A stretch of 64,000 nucleotides of DNA from Bacteroidales bacterium UBA5219 (GTDB lineage Bacteria > Bacteroidota > Bacteroidia > Bacteroidales > ML635J-15), in the NCBI GenBank assembly GCA_002412425.1, contig DHVB01000054.1, positions 23,019 through 87,018 on the forward strand, read 5' to 3'. Positions 33,165 through 41,391 of this stretch are shown one piece after another. Position 1 is the first letter of the stretch. Each line of letters starts with the position of its first letter. Both the position numbers and the translations under genes were made by a program. The notes under the pieces are model-generated. The model saw only the letters and a list, made by a program, of their open reading frames with translations. It was not told where the DNA came from and searched no databases.

Positions 33165-34790
33165 TTATTTCATATATCCATATCTGTGGTCAGTTGGGCT
33201 TACGAAAGTTTCTTTAATAGCTCTTGCATTTACCCATCTAATTAAGTTTAGCGAACCTCCAGCTTTATCGTTAGTTCCAGACGCTCTTGCACCACCAAAT
33301 GGTTGTAAACCTACCATTGCACCTGTTGGTTTGTCATTAATGTAGAAGTTACCAGCAGCGTATCTTAAAGCATCAACAGCAATTTGAGTAGCGTAAATAT
33401 CACGGCTAAAGATAGAACCTGTTAATCCATAAGGTGAAGTTGTGTTACAAATTTCAAGTGTTTCTTCATATTTGTCATCTTCGTAAACATAAATTGTAAC
33501 TACTGGACCAAAGATTTCTTCTTCCATAGTTGTAAATCTTGGATTTGTTGTAACGATTACAGTAGGTTCAACAAAATATCCTACAGATTTGTCGCCTTTA
33601 CCACCAGCAATAATTTCACATTCTTTAGAATCTTTTGCTAATTGAATATATCTCATAATATTGTCGAATGAAGCTTCGTCAATAACTGCATTTATGAAAT
33701 TATCAGGATCGTTTACATCGCCCATTTTGAGTGTGGAAAGCGTTTTTGTTAATATTTCTTTTGTTTTGCTCCATAATGATTTTGGCATATAAACGCGAGA
33801 AGCTGCCGAACATTTTTGACCTTGATATTCAAAAGAACCACAAACTATAGCATTAGCAACTTCGTCAGCTTGTGCAGATTTGTGAACAAAGATAAAGTCT
33901 TTACCTCCAGTTTCACCTACAATTCTTGGATAAGAAACATACTTGTCAACATTGTTTGCAGCACCTTTCCACAATGTGTTAAAAGTTGCTGTAGAGCCAG
34001 TAAAGTGTAAGCCAGCAAAATGTTTACTTGCTAAAATAACCTTACCCATCATACTACCTTTACCAGGAACAAAGTTTACAACTCCGTCAGGTAAACCAGC
34101 TTCTTTGTAAATTTTCATTAGGTGATAATTTGAATAAACTGCTGTAGTTGAAGGTTTCCAAACAGTAACATTACCCATTAAAGCTGGCGACATATTTAGG
34201 TTTGAAGCAATAGCTGTGAAATTAAAAGGTGTTAAAGCAAATACAAAACCTTCTAAAGCACGGTATTCCATTCTGTTTAGTTGATTTTTTATTTCACCAG
34301 GTTGGTTTGCATAAATTTGAGATGCATAGTGAGCATTAAATCTTAAAAAATCAGCAGCTTCGCAAACAGCGTCAATTTCGGATTGGTAAATATTTTTACC
34401 TTGTCCCAACATTGTAGCAGCGCTAATAGTAGGACGATACTTTGTTGAGATAAGTTCAGCAATTTTTAAAGTAATGCTTGCTCTTTCTGTCCATGGTAAA
34501 TTTTCCCATTGTTTTTTTGCAGCCATTGCTGCTTCTATAGCCATTTCGACTTCTTTTTCACCAGCCATATGGCAAACAGCTATAACTTTTTTATTGTTAT
34601 GAGGCATAACAACATCAACAGTATTTCCTGTTCTAACTTCTTTTCCACCTATAATTAATGGAATTTCAATTTTTTCAGAACTCATTCTTTTAAGCTCTGC
34701 CATTAAAAGTTCACGTTCTTTACTTCCTTTTAAATACTGAAAAATAGGTTCGTTTGCCGGTCTTGGAAAACTAAATAATGCATTGTTCAT
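33165..34790 (-). CDS. pruA: L-glutamate gamma-semialdehyde dehydrogenase
   Basis: It oxidises pyrroline-5-carboxylate/glutamate semialdehyde to glutamate, the second step of proline breakdown. The 541-residue aldehyde dehydrogenase shows the N-terminal FSFPRPANEPIFQYLKGS, cofactor region TPFNFTAIASNLNMSPALMG, the general base Glu in GETGGKDF, the nucleophile Cys in YQGQKCSAASRVY and the C-terminal PFGGARASGTNDKAGG. It matches the stand-alone (non-PutA) eukaryote-like P5C dehydrogenase in length. No proline dehydrogenase gene is adjacent. Monocistronic: promoter upstream and terminator downstream. Confidence 0.95.
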   Translation of the reverse strand: MNNALFSFPRPANEPIFQYLKGSKERELLMAELKRMSSEKIEIPLIIGGKEVRTGNTVDVVMPHNNKKVIAVCHMAGEKEVEMAIEAAMAAKKQWENLPWTERASITLKIAELISTKYRPTISAATMLGQGKNIYQSEIDAVCEAADFLRFNAHYASQIYANQPGEIKNQLNRMEYRALEGFVFALTPFNFTAIASNLNMSPALMGNVTVWKPSTTAVYSNYHLMKIYKEAGLPDGVVNFVPGKGSMMGKVILASKHFAGLHFTGSTATFNTLWKGAANNVDKYVSYPRIVGETGGKDFIFVHKSAQADEVANAIVCGSFEYQGQKCSAASRVYMPKSLWSKTKEILTKTLSTLKMGDVNDPDNFINAVIDEASFDNIMRYIQLAKDSKECEIIAGGKGDKSVGYFVEPTVIVTTNPRFTTMEEEIFGPVVTIYVYEDDKYEETLEICNTTSPYGLTGSIFSRDIYATQIAVDALRYAAGNFYINDKPTGAMVGLQPFGGARASGTNDKAGGSLNLIRWVNARAIKETFVSPTDHRYGYMK

Positions 34791-34827
34791 AATAAAATAT
34801 TTTAAACTTTAAATTTTGTTAAGATTA

Positions 34828-34835
34828 CAAAAATA
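34828..34835 (-). promoter_or_regulatory. Candidate -7 box of pruA
   Basis: Minus-strand TATTTTTG fits TAnnTTTG, 38 nt upstream of the ATG at 34790. No clear -33 box. Confidence 0.4.
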
Positions 34836-34930
34836 ATAAAATTATTTTATTTTCTAAGAAGAATTACCATGATAAAAAACATCAATTGTTGAAAAAAGTA
34901 TAAAAATATTGGAAAATCTTGGGCTTATTA

Positions 34931-34969
34931 AAAACAAAAAAGATTGCACTTAAAAATGCAATCTTTTTT
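34931..34969 (-). terminator. Rho-independent terminator after tRNA-Gln
   Basis: AAAAAAGATTGCA (34936-34948) pairs with TGCAATCTTTTTT (34957-34969) around an 8-nt loop. T runs exist on both strands, but position points to tRNA-Gln, which ends 13 nt before it on the minus strand. Confidence 0.8.
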
Positions 34970-34981
34970 TAATTCTTTTTG

Positions 34982-35052
34982 TTGTCCGACAAGGATTCGA
35001 ACCTTGACAGGCAGAACCAAAATCTGCAGTGCTACCGTTACACCATCGGACA
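34982..35052 (-). tRNA. tRNA-Gln (anticodon TTG)
   Basis: The 71-nt cloverleaf has acceptor TGTCCGA with TCGGACA, a D loop with AACGGTAGC, anticodon stem GCAGA/TCTGC with loop TTTTGGT (anticodon TTG), a 4-nt variable loop, T arm CAAGG-TTCGAAT-CCTTG and discriminator A. CCA is not encoded. It starts with U at position 1, usual for tRNA-Gln. Confidence 0.96.
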
Positions 35053-35069
35053 AAAGAACTTTGTGAGTG

Positions 35070-35100
35070 CAAAAGTAATCCTTTTTAATTAAATACCAAA
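35070..35100 (-). promoter_or_regulatory. Promoter of tRNA-Gln
   Basis: On the minus strand TTTG (35100-35097), 19 nt, then TACTTTTG (35077-35070) gives an ideal Bacteroidetes promoter. The predicted start is only about ten bases before the mature tRNA 5' end. Confidence 0.65.
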
Positions 35101-35165
35101 AAAATTGTGTAAAAAAAACTTGCACAAGCAGATTCCGTGCTTATCGTTCATTATCAGCAGTTTAG

Positions 35166-36185
35166 CTATTCGTACATTCCTGTTTTCAATCTAATAACTT
35201 CTTGGTCGCTAAGAAATCTCCATCTTCCTCTAGGTAAGTTTAGCTTAGTTAAGCCTGCAAAATAAACTCTATCCAACTTTTTTACATCATAGCCAAAATG
35301 TTCCATAATTCTACGAACAATTCTATTTCTTCCAGAATGAATTTCTATTCCTACCTCAGTTTTTAGATTGTCAACATAGCTAATTGCGTCAACAACAATT
35401 GGTCCGTCTTCTAATTCTATTCCTTCAGCAATTTGGTTTAAATGGTCGCGAGTAAGAGGTTTGTCGAGTTCTACGTGGTAAATTTTCTTTTTATTGTACG
35501 AAGGGTGGGTTAATTTTTCGGTTAATTCGCCATCATTTGTCAATAAAAGAAGTCCAGTAGTATTTCTATCCAATCTTCCTACAGGATAAACTCGCTCTTT
35601 GCAAGCATTTTGAATTAAATCCATAACTGTTCGTCTGCCTTCGGGGTCGTCAGATGTAGTTACATAATCCTTGGGTTTATTGAGCAAAATATAAACTTTC
35701 TTTTCAGGATTTATTTTTTTGTCATTAAATTTAACTTCATCGCCAGGCATAACTTTTATGCCAAGCTCTGTAACTATTTCGCCATTTACACTAACTAATC
35801 CTGCACTAATAAAAGTATCTGCTTCTCGTCTTGAGCAAATACCAGCGTTAGCAATATATTTATTAAGTCTAATACCTTCTTTTGGTGTAGCTTTTGCTGA
35901 TTTGTCATTTCGTCTCGAGGGTTTAGAAATTTTCTTCATTTTTAAAGACCTTGTATCAACTCCTTTAATATCATCAATATCAAAGCTGTCCATATTTCTG
36001 TTTTTGGACTTAGGTTTTTCAAATTTAGGTTCAGAAATTTTCTTTTTTAAATATTCTGGTCCATCAAAATATTTTGATGCTTTGTCATATTTTTTTCCGT
36101 AATTTTTACCTTTTCTTGGTGCTGAGTCATTGTAATTTCTTGGTCTTTTGCTAGATTTAGTTGTCTGATTATTGTTATAAGCCAT
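35166..36185 (-). CDS. rluB: RsuA/RluB-family 23S rRNA pseudouridine synthase
   Basis: The enzyme isomerises a uridine in rRNA to pseudouridine. The 339-residue protein has a basic, disordered N-terminal extension of about 100 residues (many Lys, Ser, Asn), then an S4 RNA-binding domain (IRLNKYIANAGICSRREAD) and the catalytic domain with the nucleophile Asp in VYPVGRLDRNTTGLLLLTND and the conserved GRNRIVRRIMEHFGY. RluB is the best guess; RluE/RluF/RsuA are related alternatives. The charged extension is common in Bacteroidota homologues and probably helps bind RNA. Confidence 0.88.
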   Translation of the reverse strand: MAYNNNQTTKSSKRPRNYNDSAPRKGKNYGKKYDKASKYFDGPEYLKKKISEPKFEKPKSKNRNMDSFDIDDIKGVDTRSLKMKKISKPSRRNDKSAKATPKEGIRLNKYIANAGICSRREADTFISAGLVSVNGEIVTELGIKVMPGDEVKFNDKKINPEKKVYILLNKPKDYVTTSDDPEGRRTVMDLIQNACKERVYPVGRLDRNTTGLLLLTNDGELTEKLTHPSYNKKKIYHVELDKPLTRDHLNQIAEGIELEDGPIVVDAISYVDNLKTEVGIEIHSGRNRIVRRIMEHFGYDVKKLDRVYFAGLTKLNLPRGRWRFLSDQEVIRLKTGMYE

Positions 36186-36448
36186 TTTAAATTTAATTTA
36201 AGGTTAATAAAAATTTTTTAAGCAAAGCAGGTGCTTGAATAAATCTAACTTGATGTGCTAGAATGCAATCTTGTGTTTTTCTATATTATTAACATCATTA
36301 ATGTTATATAAGTAGTAATGCTTTTTATTTTTTTTGTCTTGTAAATTTTTGAAATCATGTCTTAAAGTTTTATTTATTTAATATGTTTAACGTAAAAAAA
36401 ATATTTTTGTTTTGATTTTAACAAAATAAAAACAAGTATTAAATATTT

Positions 36449-37051
36449 TTATAGCGTTAATGTTTGATTACCTGAATATTCCCAATATTCAAAATTATTT
36501 TCTTCGATTGCAGGAAAGTTCATTTTAAATCCGTCTTTAAATATTTCAGGAAGTCTATTAAATGCTGTAGTTGCTGTAATTCCAGTAGGCGAAATAGGTT
36601 GTTTGTTGAAATAACAGCATCTTTTTATAGTTTTTAAATTTGTTAATTCTATAAATTGGGGAACAGCCAACAAAGTAATTAATGATTCATAAAGTTGCTT
36701 TTTTGCTTCTTTTCTATGTCCCTTAATATTTGGGCTGTCCTTTATCTCTCCAAGGATTAAATTATTTCCATTATCACATACAATTATATCACATCTTTTT
36801 CTGCTTCTTTGAAAAGAATTAGGTAAACTTGTTACAAATTTTTCATACTTAGCAACTGTAACTGTCGCAGATTTTGGATTGGAAAATCTTGCCATACCTG
36901 CTCCAATTTTGGTATGCAACACAATATCTTTTATAAGAGCATTATCTTCAATTTCGAAATATGGCTTGTTTGTTTGGATTGTCAAATTTGGTTCATCGCA
37001 AACAGAAAGATCATAATAAGCTGTAAAATCATTCTTCAATAAGTCTTCCAT
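36449..37051 (-). CDS. Putative PD-(D/E)XK nuclease partner of the upstream AAA ATPase
   Basis: I do not recognise a named family. The 200-residue protein contains a pattern of PD-(D/E)XK nucleases: Asp88 in KRCDIIVCDNGNNLILGEIK, where E102-I-K104 forms the ExK half, followed after 14 residues by KKQLYESL (Q119), the helix that usually completes the active site. An earlier Glu-containing helix (around residues 36-42) could supply the fourth element. It overlaps the AAA ATPase gene by 23 bases, so the two form one unit. The likely role is the effector of an ATPase-nuclease defence pair; this is inference from motif and context. There are no other genes within 260 bases on either side of the pair. 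Confidence 0.6.
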   Translation of the reverse strand: MEDLLKNDFTAYYDLSVCDEPNLTIQTNKPYFEIEDNALIKDIVLHTKIGAGMARFSNPKSATVTVAKYEKFVTSLPNSFQRSRKRCDIIVCDNGNNLILGEIKDSPNIKGHRKEAKKQLYESLITLLAVPQFIELTNLKTIKRCCYFNKQPISPTGITATTAFNRLPEIFKDGFKMNFPAIEENNFEYWEYSGNQTLTL

Positions 37052-38207
37052 CTTTGTCTAATTGATTGTATTTGTCATAAATGTTATTGATTGTATCCGA
37101 TAAAGCATTTGTGTTTATAATTCTTTGATTTTTAGCTACTAAATCTTCAATTTCCCCTTCTTCTACTAGGTAAACCGCAATCTTTTCGAACTCAATTTTT
37201 GCTCCATCAATTAATTTATTACAGTCATGTGCTTTGATTAGTAAATTTAAATGATTAATAATATATGGACTGTGAGTTGAGAACATTAAATCAATTGTGT
37301 TTTTGTTTGACACAAAGCATTTAGAAATCAAATCATTTATTAATTCACATTGAGCATCTGGATATAGGCTTAATTCAGGTTCTTCGATATGGATAAATAA
37401 TTTCTTTTTTATTTCTCCAAGATTTTTAACAGGTTTGAAATCTCTCAAACTGTCTGTTTTGGAAAGAAAGTTTAATAATGTTCTGTTGAAAGCTTCTTCA
37501 AAATCAAAATACTTTGAAAAGTGTTCAGCTATTAAACTAACTGGAATAGCATTTTGAGTTCCTGAAGAACTGTTTTTAAGTGTTAGTTTGTATTCTTTGT
37601 CAGGGTCTTGAATGTAGTATTTTTTAATAGACTGCTCTTTTTCAACAGACAGTTTTAAGTTTAAATAATTAATATCAAGGTCTTTAATATTTTCAGAAGC
37701 CAAATCGAAGTCATTATATACCTCATGAAAGTAAAAACCTAAATATCCACCGCTAAGAGAAGCACCTCTCTCAGACCAAAGTGGAATAATATTTCTTGTT
37801 TCAGAAATGAAACTTATTTTATTGTAACATAAATCTTGAGTTTCAATCAAATTTTTATCACTTGTTCCTGTAAGTTCGTTTTGTACAAAATGAAGAGTAT
37901 ATTTTCTATTGTCAGAAAACTCAACCGTATAGATAATCTCAGTATCATTTTTTAGGTATTCCTCAAAACCGCAATTTTTAAAATATGCGTTTATATTAAA
38001 GTTAAAAAGGCTTTTTGAAACATTGCTTGTTTTTAGGTAAGAGTGAATATTGTGCATTTTGTAAAGCCATCTAAACAATGCTACAACTTTCATTAATGTG
38101 CTTTTACCACTTCCTGATTCACCTATTAAAACTGTTAGTGGTTTGATGTCATCAATAAAAATGTCTTTTATTGGACCTAAGTTTTTTATATGTATTGATT
38201 CTTTCAT
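37029..38207 (-). CDS. AAA family ATPase (AAA_15/OLD-like) of a two-gene unit
   Basis: The 392-residue protein has the SMC/ABC-like ATPase layout of OLD, PtuA and AriA-type proteins. Walker A is GESGSGKST (29-37), the signature-like motif SSSGTQNAIPVSLIAEHF begins at 213, Walker B is LFIHIEEPELSLYP (270-283), and the switch histidine lies in FSTHSPYIINHL (309-320). Between Walker A and the signature lies an insertion of about 170 residues. No Toprim or HNH domain is fused; the C-terminus ends after the ATPase. The effector would be the nuclease-like protein encoded downstream with a 23-base overlap. Anti-phage defence is the most likely role, by analogy. Confidence 0.85.
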   Translation of the reverse strand: MKESIHIKNLGPIKDIFIDDIKPLTVLIGESGSGKSTLMKVVALFRWLYKMHNIHSYLKTSNVSKSLFNFNINAYFKNCGFEEYLKNDTEIIYTVEFSDNRKYTLHFVQNELTGTSDKNLIETQDLCYNKISFISETRNIIPLWSERGASLSGGYLGFYFHEVYNDFDLASENIKDLDINYLNLKLSVEKEQSIKKYYIQDPDKEYKLTLKNSSSGTQNAIPVSLIAEHFSKYFDFEEAFNRTLLNFLSKTDSLRDFKPVKNLGEIKKKLFIHIEEPELSLYPDAQCELINDLISKCFVSNKNTIDLMFSTHSPYIINHLNLLIKAHDCNKLIDGAKIEFEKIAVYLVEEGEIEDLVAKNQRIINTNALSDTINNIYDKYNQLDKDGRLIEE

Positions 38208-38238
38208 TTTTATTTAATATTGCGTATTTATAATTTGT

Positions 38239-38275
38239 CACTATGAAACTAACATAACAAAGCTGTTATATAGTG
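38239..38275. repeat. Bulged inverted repeat in the leader of the ATPase-nuclease operon
   Basis: CACTAT (38239-38244), nine unpaired bases, ATAACA, loop AAGC, TGTTAT, ATAGTG (ending 38275) form a 12-bp stem with an asymmetric bulge. It lies between the candidate -7 box (38288) and the ATPase ATG (38207), so it would be in the 5' leader. It could act as an operator or a leader structure. Confidence 0.4.
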
Positions 38276-38287
38276 TTTAATTAGTGG

Positions 38288-38295
38288 CAAATATA
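38288..38295 (-). promoter_or_regulatory. Candidate -7 box of the ATPase-nuclease operon
   Basis: Minus-strand TATATTTG fits TAnnTTTG, about 80 nt upstream of the ATG at 38207. No clear -33 box. The rest of the 347-base gap up to 38523 is AT-rich and shows no gene. Confidence 0.35.
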
Positions 38296-38523
38296 TTTTA
38301 TAAAAATATAAACTAGATTACGTAGTTCAAAGACGATTTTTTAAATTTATACAAAAGCCATATTATTGTTTACAAACAGCGATTTATATGGGTGTAAAAG
38401 ATTGTTTTTGCTAAGATGTTAAATCTTGTATTATGAAAGTAATTTTTCATTAAAATACTTGTTTTATACTCTAAAACATTTTAAAATATATTTTATAACA
38501 TTTTAAAAACTTATTGCTAGAAG

Positions 38524-38531
38524 TAATTTTG
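38524..38531 (+). promoter_or_regulatory. Candidate -7 box of the AspT-type transporter gene
   Basis: TAATTTTG fits TAnnTTTG, 23 nt before the ATG at 38555. No clear -33 box. Confidence 0.35.
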
Positions 38532-38554
38532 CAAAATATAATTTTATTGATTTA

Positions 38555-40144
38555 ATGGATATACTTTTTGCTCCATATTTTGCTTTATTTTTAATAATTA
38601 TCTTAGGTCTTTTAATTGGTAGAATAAAGATAAGAGGCATTAGTTTGGACATTTCTGCAGTATTGTTTGTTGCTATGGCTTATGGTTATTTTGGATTGGA
38701 AATGCCTGCAGATTTAAAAAATATTGGCTTAGTACTTTTTATTTTTACTATAGGATTTCAATCTGGTCCTGCATTTTTTGAGACTTTTAAAAAAGAAGGG
38801 AAAAAATTAGTAATATTAACTATACTCATTGTTGTCTCTAGTGCTGCTGTAGCTTTAACTTGTGGAATGTTACTTGGCTATAGCCCAGCTTTAACTGGCG
38901 GTTTGTTTACAGGTGGAATTACTAGCACACCCGGACTTGCTACTATAACAGAGTTGTCGAATTCGGGCGAGGCAACTATAGGTTATGGTATTGCTTATCC
39001 ATTTGGGGTTGTTGGTGTTGTGCTTTTTGTAAAACTTTTTCCTCGTTTATTTAAAATGGATATTAAAAAAGCTGAAGAAAAATATGAAGCCGAAAATTTA
39101 GAAAAATATCCTAAAGTTATTAGTAGAAATTTTATTGTAGAAAATCCTGAAGTTATTGGTAAACAAATATCAGAACTAAATATAAGGAAAAATACAGGTG
39201 TAGATATTTCTAGAATTTTTCAAGGCGGAATGGCTTTTACACCAAACCCGCAAACAATCTTATTTAGTGGCTCTATAATAAAAGCTGTTGGCACCGAAGC
39301 TGATTTGTTAAAGGTACAAAATTTAATCGGCACACCAACAGATGTAGAAATTGTGTTAAATGAAAATTATGATATTAAATTTGTTGTTGTAACTAATAAA
39401 AAAGTATTAGGTAAAACTACTAGAGAGCTTGGTTTGCAAAGTAAATACAATGTTGTAGTTACAAGAATAAGACGTAGCGGAGTTGATTTTTCTGTTAGTT
39501 CAAATTTAAAACTACAATTTGGTGATAAAATTAAAATTGCTGGAATAAAAGAAGATGTAAATAAAGTAGTTGAATTTTTAGGAAACGAGGCTAGTAAGGT
39601 TCATGAAGCCAACTATTTGCCAGTAGCTGTAGGTATAGTTTTAGGAGTTTTACTTGGACAAATAAGTATAAAAATAGGAAAATTTGACTTTTCTTTAGGT
39701 TTAACAGGTGGAGTAATTATAGTAGCAATAATTTTATCACGTATTAGAAAAATCGGACCAGTAGTTTTTTCGCTAACAACAGTAGCTTCACAGATTTTAC
39801 GACAAATTGGTCTATTATTATTTTTGATTGGCGTAGGAACAGAAGCTGGTTCAAGTATTGTGCCAATGTTAAAAACTAGTGGAGTTAGTTTGTTTTTATC
39901 GGGCGTTTTAATTACCATGGTACCAATGATTTTAGCTGTTATTTTAGGAAAATATATTTTAAAAATTGATGTTTTACAACTTTTAGGCGGAATACCAGGC
40001 GGTATGACAAGTACTCCAGGATTGGCAGCTGCAAGCTCTATGACAAAAACAAATGCTCCAGGTATTGCTTATGCAACCATTTATCCTATAGGTATGATTA
40101 TGGTAATAATTTGTGTTCAAATAATGTTTTGGATAATGGCTTAG
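38555..40144 (+). CDS. AspT/YidE-family transporter with two RCK_C domains
   Basis: The 529-residue protein belongs to the aspartate:alanine exchanger family. Two membrane halves of about five helices each flank a cytosolic centre (about 170-345) with two TrkA-C/RCK_C domains (PEVIGKQISELNIRKNTGVDI; KKVLGKTTRELGLQSKYNVVV). Each half has a GG(I)TSTPGLA re-entrant motif (TGGITSTPGLATITEL; GGIPGGMTSTPGLAAAS), a hallmark of the family. Function in most members, such as E. coli YidE and YbjL, is not established, so the substrate is unknown. The RCK_C domains suggest ligand gating. It overlaps the convergent M23 gene by four bases. Confidence 0.87.
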   Translation: MDILFAPYFALFLIIILGLLIGRIKIRGISLDISAVLFVAMAYGYFGLEMPADLKNIGLVLFIFTIGFQSGPAFFETFKKEGKKLVILTILIVVSSAAVALTCGMLLGYSPALTGGLFTGGITSTPGLATITELSNSGEATIGYGIAYPFGVVGVVLFVKLFPRLFKMDIKKAEEKYEAENLEKYPKVISRNFIVENPEVIGKQISELNIRKNTGVDISRIFQGGMAFTPNPQTILFSGSIIKAVGTEADLLKVQNLIGTPTDVEIVLNENYDIKFVVVTNKKVLGKTTRELGLQSKYNVVVTRIRRSGVDFSVSSNLKLQFGDKIKIAGIKEDVNKVVEFLGNEASKVHEANYLPVAVGIVLGVLLGQISIKIGKFDFSLGLTGGVIIVAIILSRIRKIGPVVFSLTTVASQILRQIGLLLFLIGVGTEAGSSIVPMLKTSGVSLFLSGVLITMVPMILAVILGKYILKIDVLQLLGGIPGGMTSTPGLAAASSMTKTNAPGIAYATIYPIGMIMVIICVQIMFWIMA

Positions 40145-41391
40145 TTTGGAAGTTTAATTTTATTAATATCATCAATCCATTTGCGTTTTTCTTTATTAAA
40201 CCTTTCCATGTGAATAGAATCAACAGGTTCTGCTGGTGGTGGTTCAAATTTAAGTGGGTCTATTTTTTTGCCATTTTCATGAATTTCATAATGCAAGTGA
40301 GGACCAGTTGACCAGCCCGTGCTTCCTACATAACCAATAATATCTCCTTGATTTACTCTATCTCCAACCTGATATTCTCCAAATCTCGAAAAGTGCATAT
40401 ATACAGTTGAATAAACGCTATTATGGCGAATTTTAACATAATTACCTGCACCAGTTCCATAAGTACGAATAACTATTGTTCCATCAGAAGCAGCATAAAC
40501 AGGAGTTCCTGTAGGTGCAGAAAAATCAACAGCTAAGTGTGGCGTAACAACATGATGAATTGGATGCATACGTGCATGAGAATAACGCGAACCTATATGA
40601 GTATATTCTAATGGTGCTGGCATAAAAGTCTTTCGCATACTATTACCAAGTGTATCATAAAAACAAAGAACAGAGTCTTCCACAAAAGGTATAGCCCAAA
40701 GTTCTTTTCCACCGTGATGAAAAACACCAGCTTTAATTTCTCCTAAGCCAACTCTTTCATTATCAACAAAATATTCGTCATAAATAACTTTGAACCAGTC
40801 TTGTTTTTGAAGCGAATAAAAATCAACTGTCCAAGCAAAAGTTTGAGACAAAGCCAAAGCAATATCCCAATTATAACCATTGTCAATCATTGTTTGCCAA
40901 AGCGAATATTCAATAATGCCTGAGGCAGTGTTAGTTATTGTGTCGATTTGTTTTAATGCTCTTTTAATATAAACAGTATCAGGATTGCGAAAATCATAAA
41001 GTGTATATTTCATTTTAGAATTTTCATAAACAAAAATTTTAGCCTGTGGAACATCATCAATTATGGTGTCGTAAAAAATTGTGTATAAATTTCCAACTGT
41101 TATTAGCGTTGTCCTAAAAGTGTCGCATGACATTTCTACAACTTTGTGTATTTGTTGAGAACTAATTCCATATTTACTTAAAATTCCACCTATATAATCG
41201 CCTTGACGAACAGTATCTTCAATAAGTTCCCAACCTGTTAGCGGAATTCCAAATTTTTCTGGAATAACTTCTTCTTGAACTTCTTCTGTAATAGGAGTTT
41301 CTTGTTTTTTAGGTTTAAAAATAAAGAATAAAACAACTGCTACAATTAGTAGAAAAATTATTAAAATTATTAAAAATCGTTTCTTCGTCAT
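40141..41391 (-). CDS. Membrane-anchored M23 metallopeptidase (LytM-type)
   Basis: The protein probably cleaves peptidoglycan cross-links in the periplasm or regulates other hydrolases. The 416-residue protein has an N-terminal membrane helix (about 6-25), a LysM/OapA-like region (about 55-110) and an M23 domain (about 275-385). The zinc ligands are intact: HLAVDFSAPTGTPV (HxxxD) and GPHLHYEIHENGKKIDPLKF (HxH). The ATG overlaps the upstream glycosyltransferase stop by four bases. Last gene of a four-gene operon. Confidence 0.9.
   Translation of the reverse strand: MTKKRFLIILIIFLLIVAVVLFFIFKPKKQETPITEEVQEEVIPEKFGIPLTGWELIEDTVRQGDYIGGILSKYGISSQQIHKVVEMSCDTFRTTLITVGNLYTIFYDTIIDDVPQAKIFVYENSKMKYTLYDFRNPDTVYIKRALKQIDTITNTASGIIEYSLWQTMIDNGYNWDIALALSQTFAWTVDFYSLQKQDWFKVIYDEYFVDNERVGLGEIKAGVFHHGGKELWAIPFVEDSVLCFYDTLGNSMRKTFMPAPLEYTHIGSRYSHARMHPIHHVVTPHLAVDFSAPTGTPVYAASDGTIVIRTYGTGAGNYVKIRHNSVYSTVYMHFSRFGEYQVGDRVNQGDIIGYVGSTGWSTGPHLHYEIHENGKKIDPLKFEPPPAEPVDSIHMERFNKEKRKWIDDINKIKLPN

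Noticed and set aside
38239..38275. Integron attC-like site
   Set aside because: The stem and bulge recall attC, but the expected R and L box consensus and an integrase gene are absent.
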